Source of the DNA: Limnanthes douglasii subsp. nivea
Lineage: Eukaryota > Streptophyta > Magnoliopsida > Brassicales > Limnanthaceae
Length of the DNA: 64,000 nucleotides
Assembly: GCA_036936605.1 (NCBI GenBank)
Contig: JAUPFV010000002.1
Span: 317,642,893 to 317,706,892, forward strand
Reading direction: 5' to 3'
Made by a program: the position numbers and the translations under genes. The stretch's first letter is position 1. Each line of letters begins with the position of its first letter. Of the stretch, positions 32,422 to 44,063 are shown piece by piece. The notes under the pieces are model-generated. The model searched no databases and was not told where the DNA came from. It saw nothing but the letters and a program-made list of their open reading frames with translations.

Positions 32422-32605
32422 GGGACACGTGTCCCTTTCTGATTTGTCTCACCAGCCGTTTTCTCCTAGAACGACGCTCCCACTCATTTCATAAAGTAAC
32501 CTCTTCAATTAATGTTGGTGACATCAGCGCCGTCTTTAATCATTACTCCCATCTTTTCGTATTCTCCTAGGTTTCAAGGCATTTTTGTCTCTTTAGTATA
32601 AATTA
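32422..32605 (+). promoter_or_regulatory. aORF promoter-like block of element B: G-box palindrome and TATA
   Basis: GGGACACGTGTCCC (32422-32435) is a perfect 14-bp palindrome around CACGTG, the plant G-box bound by bZIP and bHLH factors. TATAAATTA follows at 32597-32605, 109 bases before the aORF ATG at 32706. C has the same arrangement (TATA 108 bases before its ATG) and D a weaker version. It lies inside the element, between the 3' LTR and the aORF, and faces away from the LTR. Confidence 0.6.
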
Positions 32606-32705
32606 ACCCATTTTTACTGCTTTACCATCTTCATCATCTTCTCATTTTTTACTCTTCAAAGCTTTAATCTCTCTTTTGCTAAAACCCCCTTTTTGGTGTA
32701 AGTTT

Positions 32706-34047
32706 ATGTTTATAGCAAGAAACGCACTTGTAAAAGGTGGATGGCATAACTTGTCGGAGTTAGAGAAAGCCCAAAAAGTCGAACGAGAAAGGCGCATTGC
32801 TGTAGGCCTCCCAGTTTCTCCCATCGACAAATCTGAAACACCAAGTTTAGAGCCAAATTGAGGTTCGTTTTCTGCCAGAAATTCTATAAAAAGAAGGTTA
32901 TTCCAACCTAGTATTTCACCAATCGTCTCAGGCTCATCGGTCCAAGAATCAGAGCCTATTGTTGAACCAGAACAAGCAGTTACAAGTACCAAGAGACCCT
33001 CCCCATTCATTGCCATGGGATCGGATGCTGACATCTCCCCAGAAAAGCTGACAAATCGACGAAGAGATCGTCTAGTAAAAGGCCACGCTGTCGCTCCACA
33101 GTCTAAATCTCCAAAATCTATGCCTTCTAAGTCTGGGCCAAAGATAAAACTACAGGGTCATAAGCACCCATAAAGGTTCCTAAGGACAAACTGTCCGTTC
33201 TTGAGGCGACCAGTTCAAGCCTTCGAAACGAACCCTTAGGATCTGAGCCCCAGCCGGACTCCAGACCACAAGAAGAAAGCAATGCGCAGCCATCCGGAGG
33301 GCTTACTGAGCCAACCACTAGCACTTCTCTCCCCAAAACAACTGATAATCCTTCCATGGTAATGGAAGACGTAATGGAGGACAGTGTTGAAGAAGCCCCT
33401 TTTGAGACCGACGTCTCCGGGCAGACGAGTGAGGATGTCATTGTCAAGAAAAACAAGGGCAAAGAGAAGCTATATTTAAAACACCTGGATCTGCCAGAGT
33501 GCCTTGTAGGAATAGTGGGACCTTGCTTCCACAAAGTGAGTATAAAGTACCTGCTAGCCATGCAGAAGATCAATTATACTTTTATTCACACAACTGAACT
33601 GGGCCGGATCCGGACGAAGTGGGGGATCCCAGAAAATGTTAAAGTGAGGATACTGGTTGATCTGGAGATACCAATGGATTGCAAGCTCAGTGAGATAGTT
33701 TTCTACACTGAGTTATTCAACTGGGGGATTAGGTTTCCCTTGGACCCAGAGATCGTCAGATATTTCCATCTGATAAAGCTCTGCCCAAGCCAACTGAGCC
33801 CCAACGCTTGGTATACACTCATGGCCTGTATCATGGCCTCCAGGATCTTCGGAATCCCACTTCTGATGGAGCAGTTTGATGTTGTGGCCAGCCTTTGCAA
33901 GAACCACATCATCCCCTTCTACAATTTTAACATGGGCAATAATTACAAAGCGGTGGATGACTTGCTTGAGTCGGAGAAGAACTGGAAGACTTAATTTTTA
34001 TTTATCAGTGGTGCTTGGGAGAATGGGAGGAAGATTAAAGTTGGTGA
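32706..34047 (+). pseudogene. aORF of element B, exon 1 (5' part), split by element C
   Basis: Antisense gene of the element. It begins MFIARNALVKGGW at ATG 32706. A TGA at 32859-32861 replaces the Arg codon seen in C, and the frame shifts before 33356. From 33356 to 33994 it is open and encodes the conserved core: PCFHKVSIKYLL, FIHTTELGRIRTKWGIP, FNWGIRFPLDPEIVRYFHL and CPSQLSPNAWYTLMA. This core resembles the Pfam family called putative gypsy-type transposase (PF04195), a name with no demonstrated activity behind it. The frame is cut at 34047 by insertion of element C; the GGTGA target duplication lies in the coding sequence. The gene resumes at 44475. Confidence 0.82.
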
Positions 34048-34457
34048 TGGTGAGGTTTATTTTCGTTTAAGGGTAATTTTATCCAGAGTTTTGTGGTATT
34101 TCAAAGGTATTTAATGTTTAGATAGAGTGTAGAGGGAGAATTGAGCTGTCTGGTTGTATTTTATTTTCATTACCCTCATTTAATGAAGGTGGTTGGGTAT
34201 TTATACCCTTATCCTTGGGCCACATGGGCTTTCGAGTTGTGTTAATGGATTCGGGTCGAGTTTAAAGACCCATTAGTTTTAAGTAAGCAAGTGATTAGCT
34301 TAGTCATGAAGTGATTAAGTTTTTAATACTTTAGTCCAGTTCGGACAGTTCAGTAAGTGGAGGTTGTCCGAATTGCCCATGTCCGGTTAGGTGGATGTTG
34401 TCCGAATCGCCCCTGTCCGATTCTCATAAAGAGTGGTGACAAAATCCGAACTCATTA
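34048..34457 (-). repeat. 3' LTR of element C (410 bp)
   Basis: Begins TGGTGAGG on the plus strand and ends CTCATTA (the terminal CA/TG is mutated). It contains two tandem 34-base units starting TTGTCCGAAT (about 34366-34433). TSD GGTGA precedes it. Confidence 0.94.
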
Positions 34458-34475
34458 GTAGCCCCTTTTTTAGGT
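34458..34475 (-). other. Polypurine tract of element C
   Basis: Minus strand ACCTAAAAAAGGGGCTAC, identical to that of B. Confidence 0.8.
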
Positions 34476-34616
34476 TGTGTTTAAAGGCCTTTGGCTAGAC
34501 CTAAAAAATAGCCTGTATCTGGTCATAGCCATGTCCGGACAGATTTTCAAACTGTGTAATGGCTTTATCGAGACTAAAAAAGTTCTCAGAAACTAAACGG
34601 TTTTTTGCCAAAAATC

Positions 34617-34800
34617 GTGGGACACGTGTCTTTCTCTGATTTGCCACATGAGTCGCTTTTTCCCTAGAACGGCGCTCTCACTTACTCCAAAAGCAACCTC
34701 TTCATTTAATGTGGGTGACATCAACGTCGTTTTTAATCATTACAACCCTTTCGAATTCTCCTAGGTATCAAAGCATCTTTTGTACCTTTACTATAAATTA
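34617..34800 (+). promoter_or_regulatory. aORF promoter-like block of element C: G-box and TATA
   Basis: GTGGGACACGTGTC with CACGTG at 34623-34628, and TATAAATTA at 34792-34800, 108 bases before the ATG at 34900. Spacing and sequence parallel element B; B and C also share words between them (CTCCTAGG.ATCAA-type). Confidence 0.58.
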
Positions 34801-36259
34801 GTCTATTTTCTACTGTTTTGCCATCTTCATCATCCTTGCTCTGTTAAACTTCAAAGCTTTCATCTCTCAAAAATAAAAAATTGCTTTTGGTGTGAGTTTA
34901 TGTTCACAGCAAGAAACGCTTTAATAAAAGGTGGGTGGCTCAATTTGTCAGAGTTGGAAAAAGCTCAAAAGGTTGAACGAGAAAGGCGCATTGCTGCAGG
35001 CCTCCCTGTTTCCCCTGTTGATAAATCGGAAACACGAAGCTCAGAGCCTGACCGAGGTTATTCTTCAACTAAGAGTGTTAAACCTAGGAGGTTATTCCAA
35101 CCCAACCTTTCACTAATTGTTTCGGGCTCATCGGTTCAGGAATCAGAGCCTACTGTTGAACCAGGACAGGCAGTCACAAGTTTTAAGAAACCTTCCCCAT
35201 TCATTGCCATGAGATCGGATGCTGACGCCTCTCCAGGGAAGTTAGTAGATCGGAGAAGAGGTCGTTAGGTGAAAGGGCAAGCTCCAAAAGCTACGCCTTC
35301 CAAATCGGGGGCTAAAAATACCAATACAGGGTCAGAAGCACCCATTAAGACTCCTAAGGACAAGCTGTCTGGCCCGGAGGCATCTAGTTCAAGTCTCCGG
35401 AAAGAAACCACTGCATCTGAGCCCCAGCCGAAGTCCAGACTACAAGAAGCCAGTAATGCCCAACCATTCGGAGGGCCTACTGAGCCAACCACTAGCTCCC
35501 CTCACCCAAAAATAACTCATAACCCTTCCTTGATAATGGAAGAAGTGTTGGAGGATTCTGTTGAAGAAGCTCTTTTTGAGTCCGAAGTCTCCGGGCAAAC
35601 AAGTGAGGCTGCTACTGCTAAGAAGGACAAAGGAAAGGAGAAGCTATGCTTAAAGCATCCGGATTTTTCAGAGAGTCTTGTGGGAAAAGTGGGACCTTGC
35701 TTCCACAAGGTAAGTGTCAAATACCTGCTAGCTTTGCAAAAACTTAATTATGCTTTCATCCACACAGCCGAACTGGGTCGGATGCAAACAAAATGGGGGA
35801 TCCCGGAGAATGTCAAGGTAAGGATTTCGGTGGATCCGTAGACACCGATGGACTGCAAGCTCATTGAAATAGTTTTCTTCACTGAGCTCTTCAACTGGAA
35901 ACTAAGGTTTCCCCTAGACCCAGAGATAGTCAAATACTTTCACCTCATCAAACTCTGCCCAAGCTAATTGAGCCCCAATGCATGGTACACTCTCATGGCC
36001 TATATTATGGCCTCCAAGCTCTCCGGAATTCCTCTTCCAATGGAGCAGTTTGAAACTGTGGCCAGCCTCTGCAGAAACCACCTTATTCCCTTCTATCACT
36101 TCAACATGGGTGATAATTACACAGTAGTGGAGGACCTGTTTGAGTCGGAAAGGAATTGGAAAACTCAATTCTTGTTTGTTAGTGACGCCTGAGAGAATGG
36201 GAGAAAGATTAAAACCGGTGTCAACCCGAGTCTGCTTACCAGCAGATGGCGAAGCGATG

Positions 36260-36333
36260 ATAAGAATCTCACCTCACATTTCAATCTTCATTTATCACAA
36301 ATTTGTTTATCTAACTTGTATTTTTTTTGGTAG
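36260..36333 (+). other. aORF intron of element C (donor mutated)
   Basis: 74 bases ending TTTTTTTTGGTAG before TGCTGCC. It is placed by alignment with B and D: the exon codons SRWRSD-V are split after the first base of the Val codon (phase 1). The donor reads AT where B has GT, so this copy is probably unspliceable. Confidence 0.65.
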
Positions 36334-37065
36334 TGCTGCCTAAGGACTTCAGTGACCACTTGAAGGCTGGGCAGACCACTTGCTCCAAGCTAAATGCTTG
36401 GGCTGCTGAGAAGTGGGGAAATCGCTTCCACAATGCCTTTACCGGAGGCAATCTAACAAGTTCCTACCTTTGGAATACAACTGACCGGAGGGACTTATCC
36501 TGGGAGGAACTAACCACCCCACCTCCTCTGGAAGTAACCCTTAGGAGAACAGATGCACCGGATGGGTCGTTGTATCTGCCTGGTAGAGCTAAATCCCCAA
36601 GCAAGATAAAGGGCAAGAAAGGTAAAGGCAAGCAAAGTACGACTGAAGCCAATCCTACCGAAGTGGAGGAATCTTCCCTAACAAACCAAGAGGGGCCAGA
36701 TCAAGGACATATCGATGTCGATCTTCTACAAGTAGTGGAGCATGAAAGTACTAGAGAAGTGGTACGATCTCCGAAATCCTCAAAGGCTCCTAGAAAGATA
36801 GGAAACGAGGAGCAGAAGGCAAGGACGGGGAGGCCAAGAAGAAGAAAACCTATAAGGGTGATGAAATTTCCCTCCGGCCTCCGGAGCCTCTTCCTCCTGT
36901 TGACCCTACTGATCCTACTCAAGTAGAAGGCATCCCTGGTGAATTTCAAACCGGAGGGGGTGCATAAGGGGATATCAACATTGATGGTGTTGATATTAAT
37001 GGTCTTGAAGATATTGGTCTTTACTTCGAAAACCTCCCTAAGGATGATTTTGCTGGGCCTTACCT

Positions 37066-37083
37066 CCCCCCCCCCCCCCCCCC
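37066..37083 (+). repeat. C18 homopolymer inside aORF of element C
   Basis: Eighteen C in the codons equivalent to PYLPPSSS; element B has only six C here (CTCCCCCCAAGC). Probably slippage expansion, or a collapsed or inflated read at a homopolymer. Confidence 0.9.
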
Positions 37084-37909
37084 GAGTTCTTCGGAAATCG
37101 TTACCTTCAATGGTAAGTCTTTCTCTGTCTCAAGTGAAAGAGATATCATAACTCACTCTATATTAAGTAATATTCAGCCATTGCTTAATTTGGAGAAGCA
37201 AGTACGAGGTCAGTCAGCCATCATTAATGCCCTTAATTCTGACAAAGAGAAATTGTCTGGAGACCTCCTCACTGCCAATCAAAATGCTAATGTTTTGAAG
37301 AGAGAAAATGAGGAGTTGAAGAAAAACCAGGAGGATTGGGCCACAAAGGTAGCCACTTTGGAAGATACTATCAAAGAACTCCGAACAAAGCAATCCGAGT
37401 TGGAGAGAGATCTCTCTTCTTCCAGAGAAGAGGTGAGGGCTAGGGACAGGGTCATTCATACTTTAACCAATGACAAGATCTCGCTCAAGGAATCGGTGTC
37501 CAAGGCTGTACAAGAAAAAGATGATTTGCTAAAGGAGCAAGAGGCAAAAATCCAAGCTAGGATTGATGCTTATACCAACCAAGTGATAGATACTCAGGAA
37601 GAAAAGTTTGTCAAAGTGAAGTCGGACATGGTCTTGCTCTTTCATAAGAAATTCCTGAAGAGGACACTGGGAGACTTATGGACTTTTGTAGAGTATGAAG
37701 ACCTTCCCCACCATACTATGGCTGATAGTGACAAGCATGATTACTCTAGTGGCTGGGACGATACTACCGATGAAGAAGAGAAGACCGGGGAAAGTCCAGA
37801 TGAGGAAAATGACGATCCCAAAATGAAGAATATTAGTGAGGCTGAGCCATCTAAGAAAGCTCAGTCTTGAAGTATTGAATTATTATTTTTTTTGTAATTG
37901 AACCAAAGT

Positions 37910-38003
37910 CCTTGGATGGCCAAGGAATTTTTTGTAATTATGTCCGGCTCCTGTTCGGATAAACCTTTTCGTTTGAAAACTCAAAGTCCTTGGATGGACA
38001 AGG
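37910..38003. other. Pair of CCTTGG/CCAAGG stem-loops between aORF and pol (element C)
   Basis: CCTTGG-ATGG-CCAAGG at 37910-37925 (perfect) and CCTTGG-ATGG-ACAAGG at 37988-38003 (one mismatch), 40-120 bases past the aORF stop. Confidence 0.75.
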
Positions 38004-38374
38004 CACTTCGTATATTTTAATGGGTAGTTTTATTTTGCACAACCCTTGCATTCTTTCATAGTTTTTCAATTTTGGTGGCTAATGTTTAAACAGCCCTTGG
38101 TTATTTCACAAGTGTTTTAAAGTGAGAGTGTTTAAATTCTCTGATGACAAATGATTAAGTAGTCATCATTCCTCCAATTTAATACGGTCTGTTCAATAAT
38201 AAATCTCACCAAAACTTATTGACTGAAAACACTCCGGATTTTTTAAGAAGGCATCATATTTTATAAAAAAAGCTCAGACACCTCATTAAAACCTCCCCGC
38301 ACCACTAAGGTAGGAAAGAGTATGCCCCCAAATATTTACATGAACTTTTAAACAAGTAAATATTTACATAGTTT

Positions 38375-41300
38375 CTATTCTACGTACAACCGGAGGTGTT
38401 CAATGTTCCAGGGTTGATTCAAAATCTTCCCATCTTTGTCTTGGAGCCGGTATGTCCGAGGCTTAAGCTTTTCGATGACCACATAGGGTCCTTCACAAGT
38501 TGGAGCCAACTTACCGAACTGCTTCTCTTTAGTATGTAGGAAAAATTTTCTCAATACCTTATCCCCCGGTTGAAAATCCCTTCTCTTAATTTTAGAAGCG
38601 AACCTGCTTCTTATCAAACCTTGATAGTGTACAGCTCTAAGGTGAGCCTTAACTCTTCTTTCTTCTATTAAGTCAAGCTGGCCTCTGATTGCCACTTCAT
38701 TAGCGTGTTCGGAAAAGTTATGAACTCGAAATGAAGGGAGAGTAGCTTCTATGGGAGCAATGGCATCCATCCCATATACTAAGTCAAAAGGAGACTCTTG
38801 TGTTGCAGCCCCGGGAGTGGTCCGGTAAGCCCACAAAACTTCTTGCAAATAACTTGGCCATTTCCCAGCAGCCCCTTCTAAATTCTTCTTCAGACCGGAC
38901 AGTATTGTCCTATTGGCCACTTCAACGTGACCATTTGCTTGTGGGTGGAAAGGGGAAGAGAAGCAATGTTGTATGCCTCTAGAGGCACAGAAACTCTTCA
39001 TTTCTTTGTTGTCGAACTGTGGCCCATTTTCTGTTGTTATCTTTTGTGGAATCCCAAATCTGCAACAGATATTGGACAAAATGAATTTTATAACAACTTT
39101 TGATGTTGTACCTACCAATGGAGCTGCTTCGATCCACTTCAAAAAGTAGTCAATAGCAACGATTATAGTTCTGCGCCCTCCAGATGCCATGGGTAGAAGT
39201 CCCACTAAATCCAACCCCCATCGAGCAAAAGATATTTGCTCAGAAAATGACTATAAAGGGATGGCTGGGATATAAATTTCATTGCTATATCTCTGGCATG
39301 GGTCACACTTTCTTACCAACTCCCTAACATCTTGCATTATGGAAGGCCAATAGTACCCGGCTAACAAAACTCTTCTTGTTAGAGCCCTGAATCCACAGTG
39401 AGCTGATCCCTCACCATCATGTAACTCGAAGATCACTATTTGAGACTCGTCGACCCCCAAACATCGTAAGAGGGGTTTACTATAGGACTTCTTATAAAGA
39501 ATATCTCTTAGAATGACAAAACCACGAGCTTTGTATTTTACTTTCCTTGCTACTGCTTTTTCCGGAGCAAGATGCCATCTAAGAGATATTGAAGGAGAGG
39601 AAATCTCCAATCTTGAGGCTGCGTTATCTGTATATTGAAACTTTCTTCTTCCTTATCCAGATTGATTTGAATGGATGGGCACTCCAGCAGATGAATCCAA
39701 GGGTAGGACTCAGTATATGTTATGGTTGCCAAGGAGTCTGCCAGTATATTTTATGTTCGGTGTATGTGCTCATAAATGATGCTCTTGAAATTAAGTGCCA
39801 CCTCTTTGAGAAGAAGTAAGTATTTAACCAGCTGCTCCTTTTTGGATTCAGATTGACCTTGTGCATGATGGATAAGAAGCTGATAATCGCTCATCAACTT
39901 GACCCTTTTGGCTCCATAAATAAGAGCTAACTTCAAACCAGCTATAGCAGCTTCATATTTGGACTCATTATTAGAAGCCCTGAAAGCAAAACATATAGCT
40001 TGGTACATTCTGTCACCGTACAGAGAGGTCAAACATATCCCAGCACCACATCCCATGGTACTTGATCCACCATCAGTCCGGACGACCCAGACTTTTTTGT
40101 CTTTCACACCAGTTGTTTGCTTAGTATCCCTATGTGAGTGAAATTCAACTAAGAAATTTGCCACCACTTGGGCTTTGACTGCTGTCCGAGGGGCAAAATC
40201 AATATCGTAGTCTCCCAATTCCACTGACTACTTAGTCATTCTACTTGAAATGTCGGCCTTTTGGAGAACATTTTTAAGGGAAAAGGCTTCCGGACAATAA
40301 TGAGATGAGCTTTAAAATAAGGTCTCATCTTCCTCGCAGCAATCACTAGGGCTAATGCTAATTTTTCAAGCTTCAATTAACGCTTTTCTGCATCAATCAA
40401 ACTCTTGCTAATGTAATACACCGGACGGGGATAATTATCTACCTCCCTTACCAATACTGCACTTATAGCACAACTAGAGACTGCCAAGTATATGAAAAGA
40501 GTCTCTCCATCAACGAGTTAAAACAAAGTCTTGGGAGAGGACAAATGCTTTTTGATTTCATTGAAGGCCTCATCACACTATGAGGACCAATCAAAGCCCT
40601 TTGCACCTTTCAAAGTTTGAAAAAACGGGGCACACCTTTCCGAAGACCTTGAGATGAATCGATTTAATGCAACCAGCCTCCCAGTCAATCGTTGTACTTC
40701 TTTAATATTTCGAGGAGGCTCTATTTGCAGTAAAGCATTAAGCTGGTCTGGATCAGGCTGTATCCCTTGCTCACTTATCACATATCCCAAGAATTTCCCG
40801 GACTGTACTCCAAACACACACTTCTCTGGGTTTAGTTTCAAATTTACTTTCACTAAGTTAGCAAAAGTTTCTTGGAGATCTGCCAAGTGTAGCTCTTCGT
40901 CCACACTTTTCACCATTATGTCGTCGATGTAAACTTCCATGTTTCTTCCAATTTGATCAGCAAAAACCTTTTTTACCAACCTCTGATAAGTAGCCCCAGC
41001 ATTTTTTAACCCAAATGGCATCACCTTGTAATAATGAAGGCCCCTATCAGTAACAAATGTAGTATGTTCCTGATCCTTCGGATCCACTTGAATCTGATTA
41101 TACCCGGAGAAGGCATCCATAAAAGATAGCAGCTTGTTTCCAGATGTGGAGTCCACCAACTGATCAATCTGGGGGACTGGGTATAAATGCTTTGGGCAAG
41201 CTCTGTTGAGATTTGTAAAATCGATAAACATACGCCACTTGCCCTTTTTTTTTACTAATACCGGATTGGTTGTCCATAAAGGGTACTGAGACTCCTTTAT

Positions 41301-41658
41301 GTGCCCCATTTTAGTAAGTCGGTCGACCTCCTGAACTATGACATCAGCCTTTTTTCCTTAGAAAAAGCTCTTCTTTTTTGTATCACAGGTGTTATGTCCC
41401 TTCGGATGGATAGTTGGTGTGATATAATATCTGCTGGTACTCCGGTAACATCAGCATTGCACCAAACAAAAACATGCTCATGGTATTTCAAGAATTTTAA
41501 CATTTTACCCTTTAATTTCGATGTCATCTTGGATCCTATCTTGACACTTTTTCCTTTAGCCAAAGAATGTGTTTCAACTTCTTCAATCGGTATTAAAACT
41601 CTAGGGGTCTCTCTGGGGTCATCAATTTCACCCTCTCCCCAGAAAGCCCCTCAAACTG
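38375..41658 (-). pseudogene. pol of element C: RT, two RNase H, integrase, broken
   Basis: Runs from CAG after the gag stop to TGA at 38375. A one-base deletion near 41640 shifts the frame just after the junction. RT is open at 41309-40578 (YIDDIMVKS) and ends at a TAG where A has Gln. The first RNase H region is interrupted around 40500-40250. The second RNase H is open at 40224-39751 (RTDGGSS, NNESKYEA, MSDYQL). The integrase zinc part is open at 39610-39251, and core plus C-terminus at 39214-38375 (279 codons). In the core the motif TTDNG reads TTENG, so the second catalytic Asp is Glu. The other acidic residues (MDLVGLLP, GHVEVANR) remain. Not functional as it stands. Confidence 0.92.
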
Positions 41659-41664
41659 CTATTC
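41653..41664 (-). promoter_or_regulatory. gag/pol stop context of element C
   Basis: GAA-TAG-CAG-TTT on the minus strand, in frame with gag-PR. Same stop and following codons as element A. Confidence 0.55.
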
Positions 41665-43990
41665 CTCATTAATCCGAACTGCCCCCAACGTCCGAGGAGC
41701 CAGTGCTGTTGCATAACACTCTCTTGCTACCTTTTGGCTGCTCCGAACAACTCCCACTTGTCCTTGCACAATATATTTCTAACATTGGTGGACTGTTGAG
41801 GCCACGACATGCATCCTAGAGAGCCAAGACCTCCCCAGAATAGCATTATAACAAGTGGGACAATCCACCACGATGAACAGTATTCTAACCATCTCTTTAA
41901 AAGGGCCTTTGCCCAATAAAACCTCCTCCTCGAATTCTCCGATCACGTCTGCTGAGCTTCCTGTGAAACCCACAATCGACCTGTTCGAACGTTGAATTAT
42001 TGCTGGATTTTTCATCTTTTTGTAGGAAGTTAAAAAGAGAATATTGGCTGAACTTCCGGTATCCACCAAAATTTGCCTTATATCATTGCCTCCAATGGAT
42101 GCTCCCATGACCACAACATCTTCATGTGGACCGGCAATATCCCTCAGATCATCCTCGTCAAAAACAATAAAAGGGAAAGGAATTTGCGATTGATAAGAGT
42201 TCATGCCTCCTTCAAGTTGCGTAGCTAAAGTATGAACGTGCCTCTTTCTTGATGAAGCAGTTGGTGCAGTCATGGTGTCCCCTCCGAATATTGTAAGTGA
42301 TTCAAAAAAGTTAATAAGCCCGGACACCGTCTTGCAACGTTCCACAATAACACCCACTTTATTCCGGGTCGGATCAGGGTCCAAGTATTCTGACTCTACA
42401 TCGAACCTCTCGATTATCACCATAGCCCCTTCCGGAGCCGATGTACCTGCATTGTTTGGACCAGCCCGATGAGCGTTATCAAGCCTATTTCCACCTCTTC
42501 TTTTAACATATGCTCCCAATTTTCCTCTCTCAATCAAATTCTGGACTTCTTGCTTCAAAGCAATAAAATCCTGAGTGGTATGACCAGTATCATTATGATA
42601 CTGACAGAAACAATTGTTACGGCTCTCTCTAGGAGATTGTAACGCAACCGGCCTTCTATAGTGACATAAATGGTGGCTGCGTTTTCTTTAAACTCAGCAA
42701 ACCACTCCGGTTGAACCCAAGACCCTCGTTTATTTCTAGATTGTTGACTCTGGGCTGGTGCAGCTGGCTGAGACTGAGCTTTGGCTCTGTTATGACTCTG
42801 CCCGGCCTCCCTAGCCTTGTTTCCGGACTGGTTTTGGTTTGGATTTGGTGCAGCCGGAGCAGACCTCACCTGCATGTGCACCCTAGTTTTCTTCGTTTCA
42901 TCTACATTAATCTGGTTCCCAACCTGATTCAGCAGACCTCCCCATGTCATGGCCTTTTTTCTGGTTACTAAATCAGCCAAGTTTCCAGGGTTTAAGCCTT
43001 GCCTCAGAGAAGCTATTGCTACTTGTTCGAAGCAATCAACTAATTCATTTTTGGTGTTTACAAAGCGACTTATGTATTTTTTTAGAGATTCGTTCGGTTC
43101 TTGGGCATAATGGATAATTGTGTCTCCATTGCCCTTTACCTCCTTACTTCTAACAAACTGTCTTCGAAAAGCCACCCAAAAAGTATCGAAATTTCTGATG
43201 CAGCCTTGTGGCAAACTGTTGTACCGCTTCAGAGCACTCCCCGTAAATTATTGGGAGAATGCTCTACAAAGCAACTTGTCATCATCATCAAAATTCATCA
43301 TGAAATTTTTGAACTGTTTCAAGTGGTTATCCGGGTCTTTACTACCATCGTATTTTTCCATTTTTGTACTGTCAAACCTCTTAGGGAGGTTTCAAGACAG
43401 GATCTTGGAGGACAATGGAGATTGTCTCCAATTCCAGCCACGACTGAAAACGGTATCCTCATTAGGAGTTGCAAATACCCGGTTCATCATGGAAGGAAAA
43501 ATGATCCATCACCATCCGATCTATGTGTCTCCGGCTGTGAGACGATCCTTTGCCTATATGCCTTTTTAACCTTACATGCCTATCCCTTTTTTCTTGAATA
43601 CTTCTTAACCAATTTTTGTTTCTTTTTGGAATGACCCTCATCACTGCTGGACGACAAGGATTCTTCAACTCCATCTTCATTTGAGGAGCTACTGGAAGAT
43701 TCTGATTCTGAATCAGAGCTCTCCATCGGTTTAGACCGGTGAGACTTTTTCGAGCTAGCATGAGTCTTTTTCGTACTCACATGGGTTTTTGAGGGCTCAT
43801 GCTCTCTTGGGTTGTCAGTATGATGAGCAACTTACGCCTTTGATTTCTCTTTTATGCCTATTTTTGCCCTCTCTTCCCTTAGAGCTTCTATTTCAACTTT
43901 TAATCTATCTCGTTCCTCAATCGTGTATTCATCATTTTCACCCACCACTTTTGCCAAAGCTGGTGGTATTTCCTGCACGTCCGGATTCAT
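41659..43990 (-). pseudogene. gag-protease of element C, broken
   Basis: Begins MNPDVQEIPPALAKV at ATG 43990. A TAA at 43832 replaces a Ser codon. Frameshifts lie around 43460-43770, 43250 and 42650. A TAG at 41777-41779 falls after VASTVHQC. The gag domain is open at 43214-42555 (NTFWVAFRR-type motif, Gln-rich linker, WVQPEWFAEF) and the protease at 42558-41779 (VDTGSSANILF). The zinc knuckle reads CQYHNDTGHTTQDF, so besides the family's His in place of the second Cys, the last Cys is lost. The gag/pol stop is TAG 41659-41661. Confidence 0.9.
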
Positions 43991-44042
43991 CCGAACTGTT
44001 TTTTTCTGATGGTTTTGAATGCTAGATTCAGGCACCTTCGTG

Positions 44043-44060
44043 CTTTCACTGTGGTCGCCA
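44043..44060 (-). other. Primer binding site of element C
   Basis: Minus strand TGGCGACCACAGTG followed by AAAG, where the other elements have GGAG. It lies three bases inside the 5' LTR. Confidence 0.7.
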
Positions 44061-44063
44061 ATT

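Larger units (their letters stand above)
34900..37870 (+). pseudogene. aORF of element C (two exons), with several stops
   Basis: Begins MFTARNALIKGGW. Exon 1 is 34900-36259, the intron 36260-36333, and exon 2 36334-37870 (TGA). In-frame stops lie at 35266-35268, 35839-35841, 35965-35967 and 36190-36192 (TGA for Trp). A frameshift lies near 36800, and another is likely at the C18 run (37066-37083). Order of the protein: basic N-terminus; Ser/Pro-rich linker; PF04195-like core (LFNWKLRFPLDPEIVKYFHL...SPNAWYTL); after the intron, LPKDFSDHLKAGQTTC...WAAEKWGNRFHNAFTGG; a Lys-rich linker; a long coiled coil (37181-37690, open); and an acidic tail ending KKAQS. The product's function is unknown. 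The coiled coil suggests self-association. Confidence 0.85.

Noticed and set aside
33356..33994. Reading the aORF core as a real transposase, because the matching Pfam family is named putative gypsy-type transposase
   Set aside because: No catalytic triad is visible, and the gene is an accessory, antisense part of an LTR retrotransposon that already has its own integrase.
32676..37870. aORF as a captured host gene or independent host gene
   Set aside because: The same gene, in the same position and orientation, occurs in all four elements, so it is an element gene. Its ultimate origin cannot be judged from this window.
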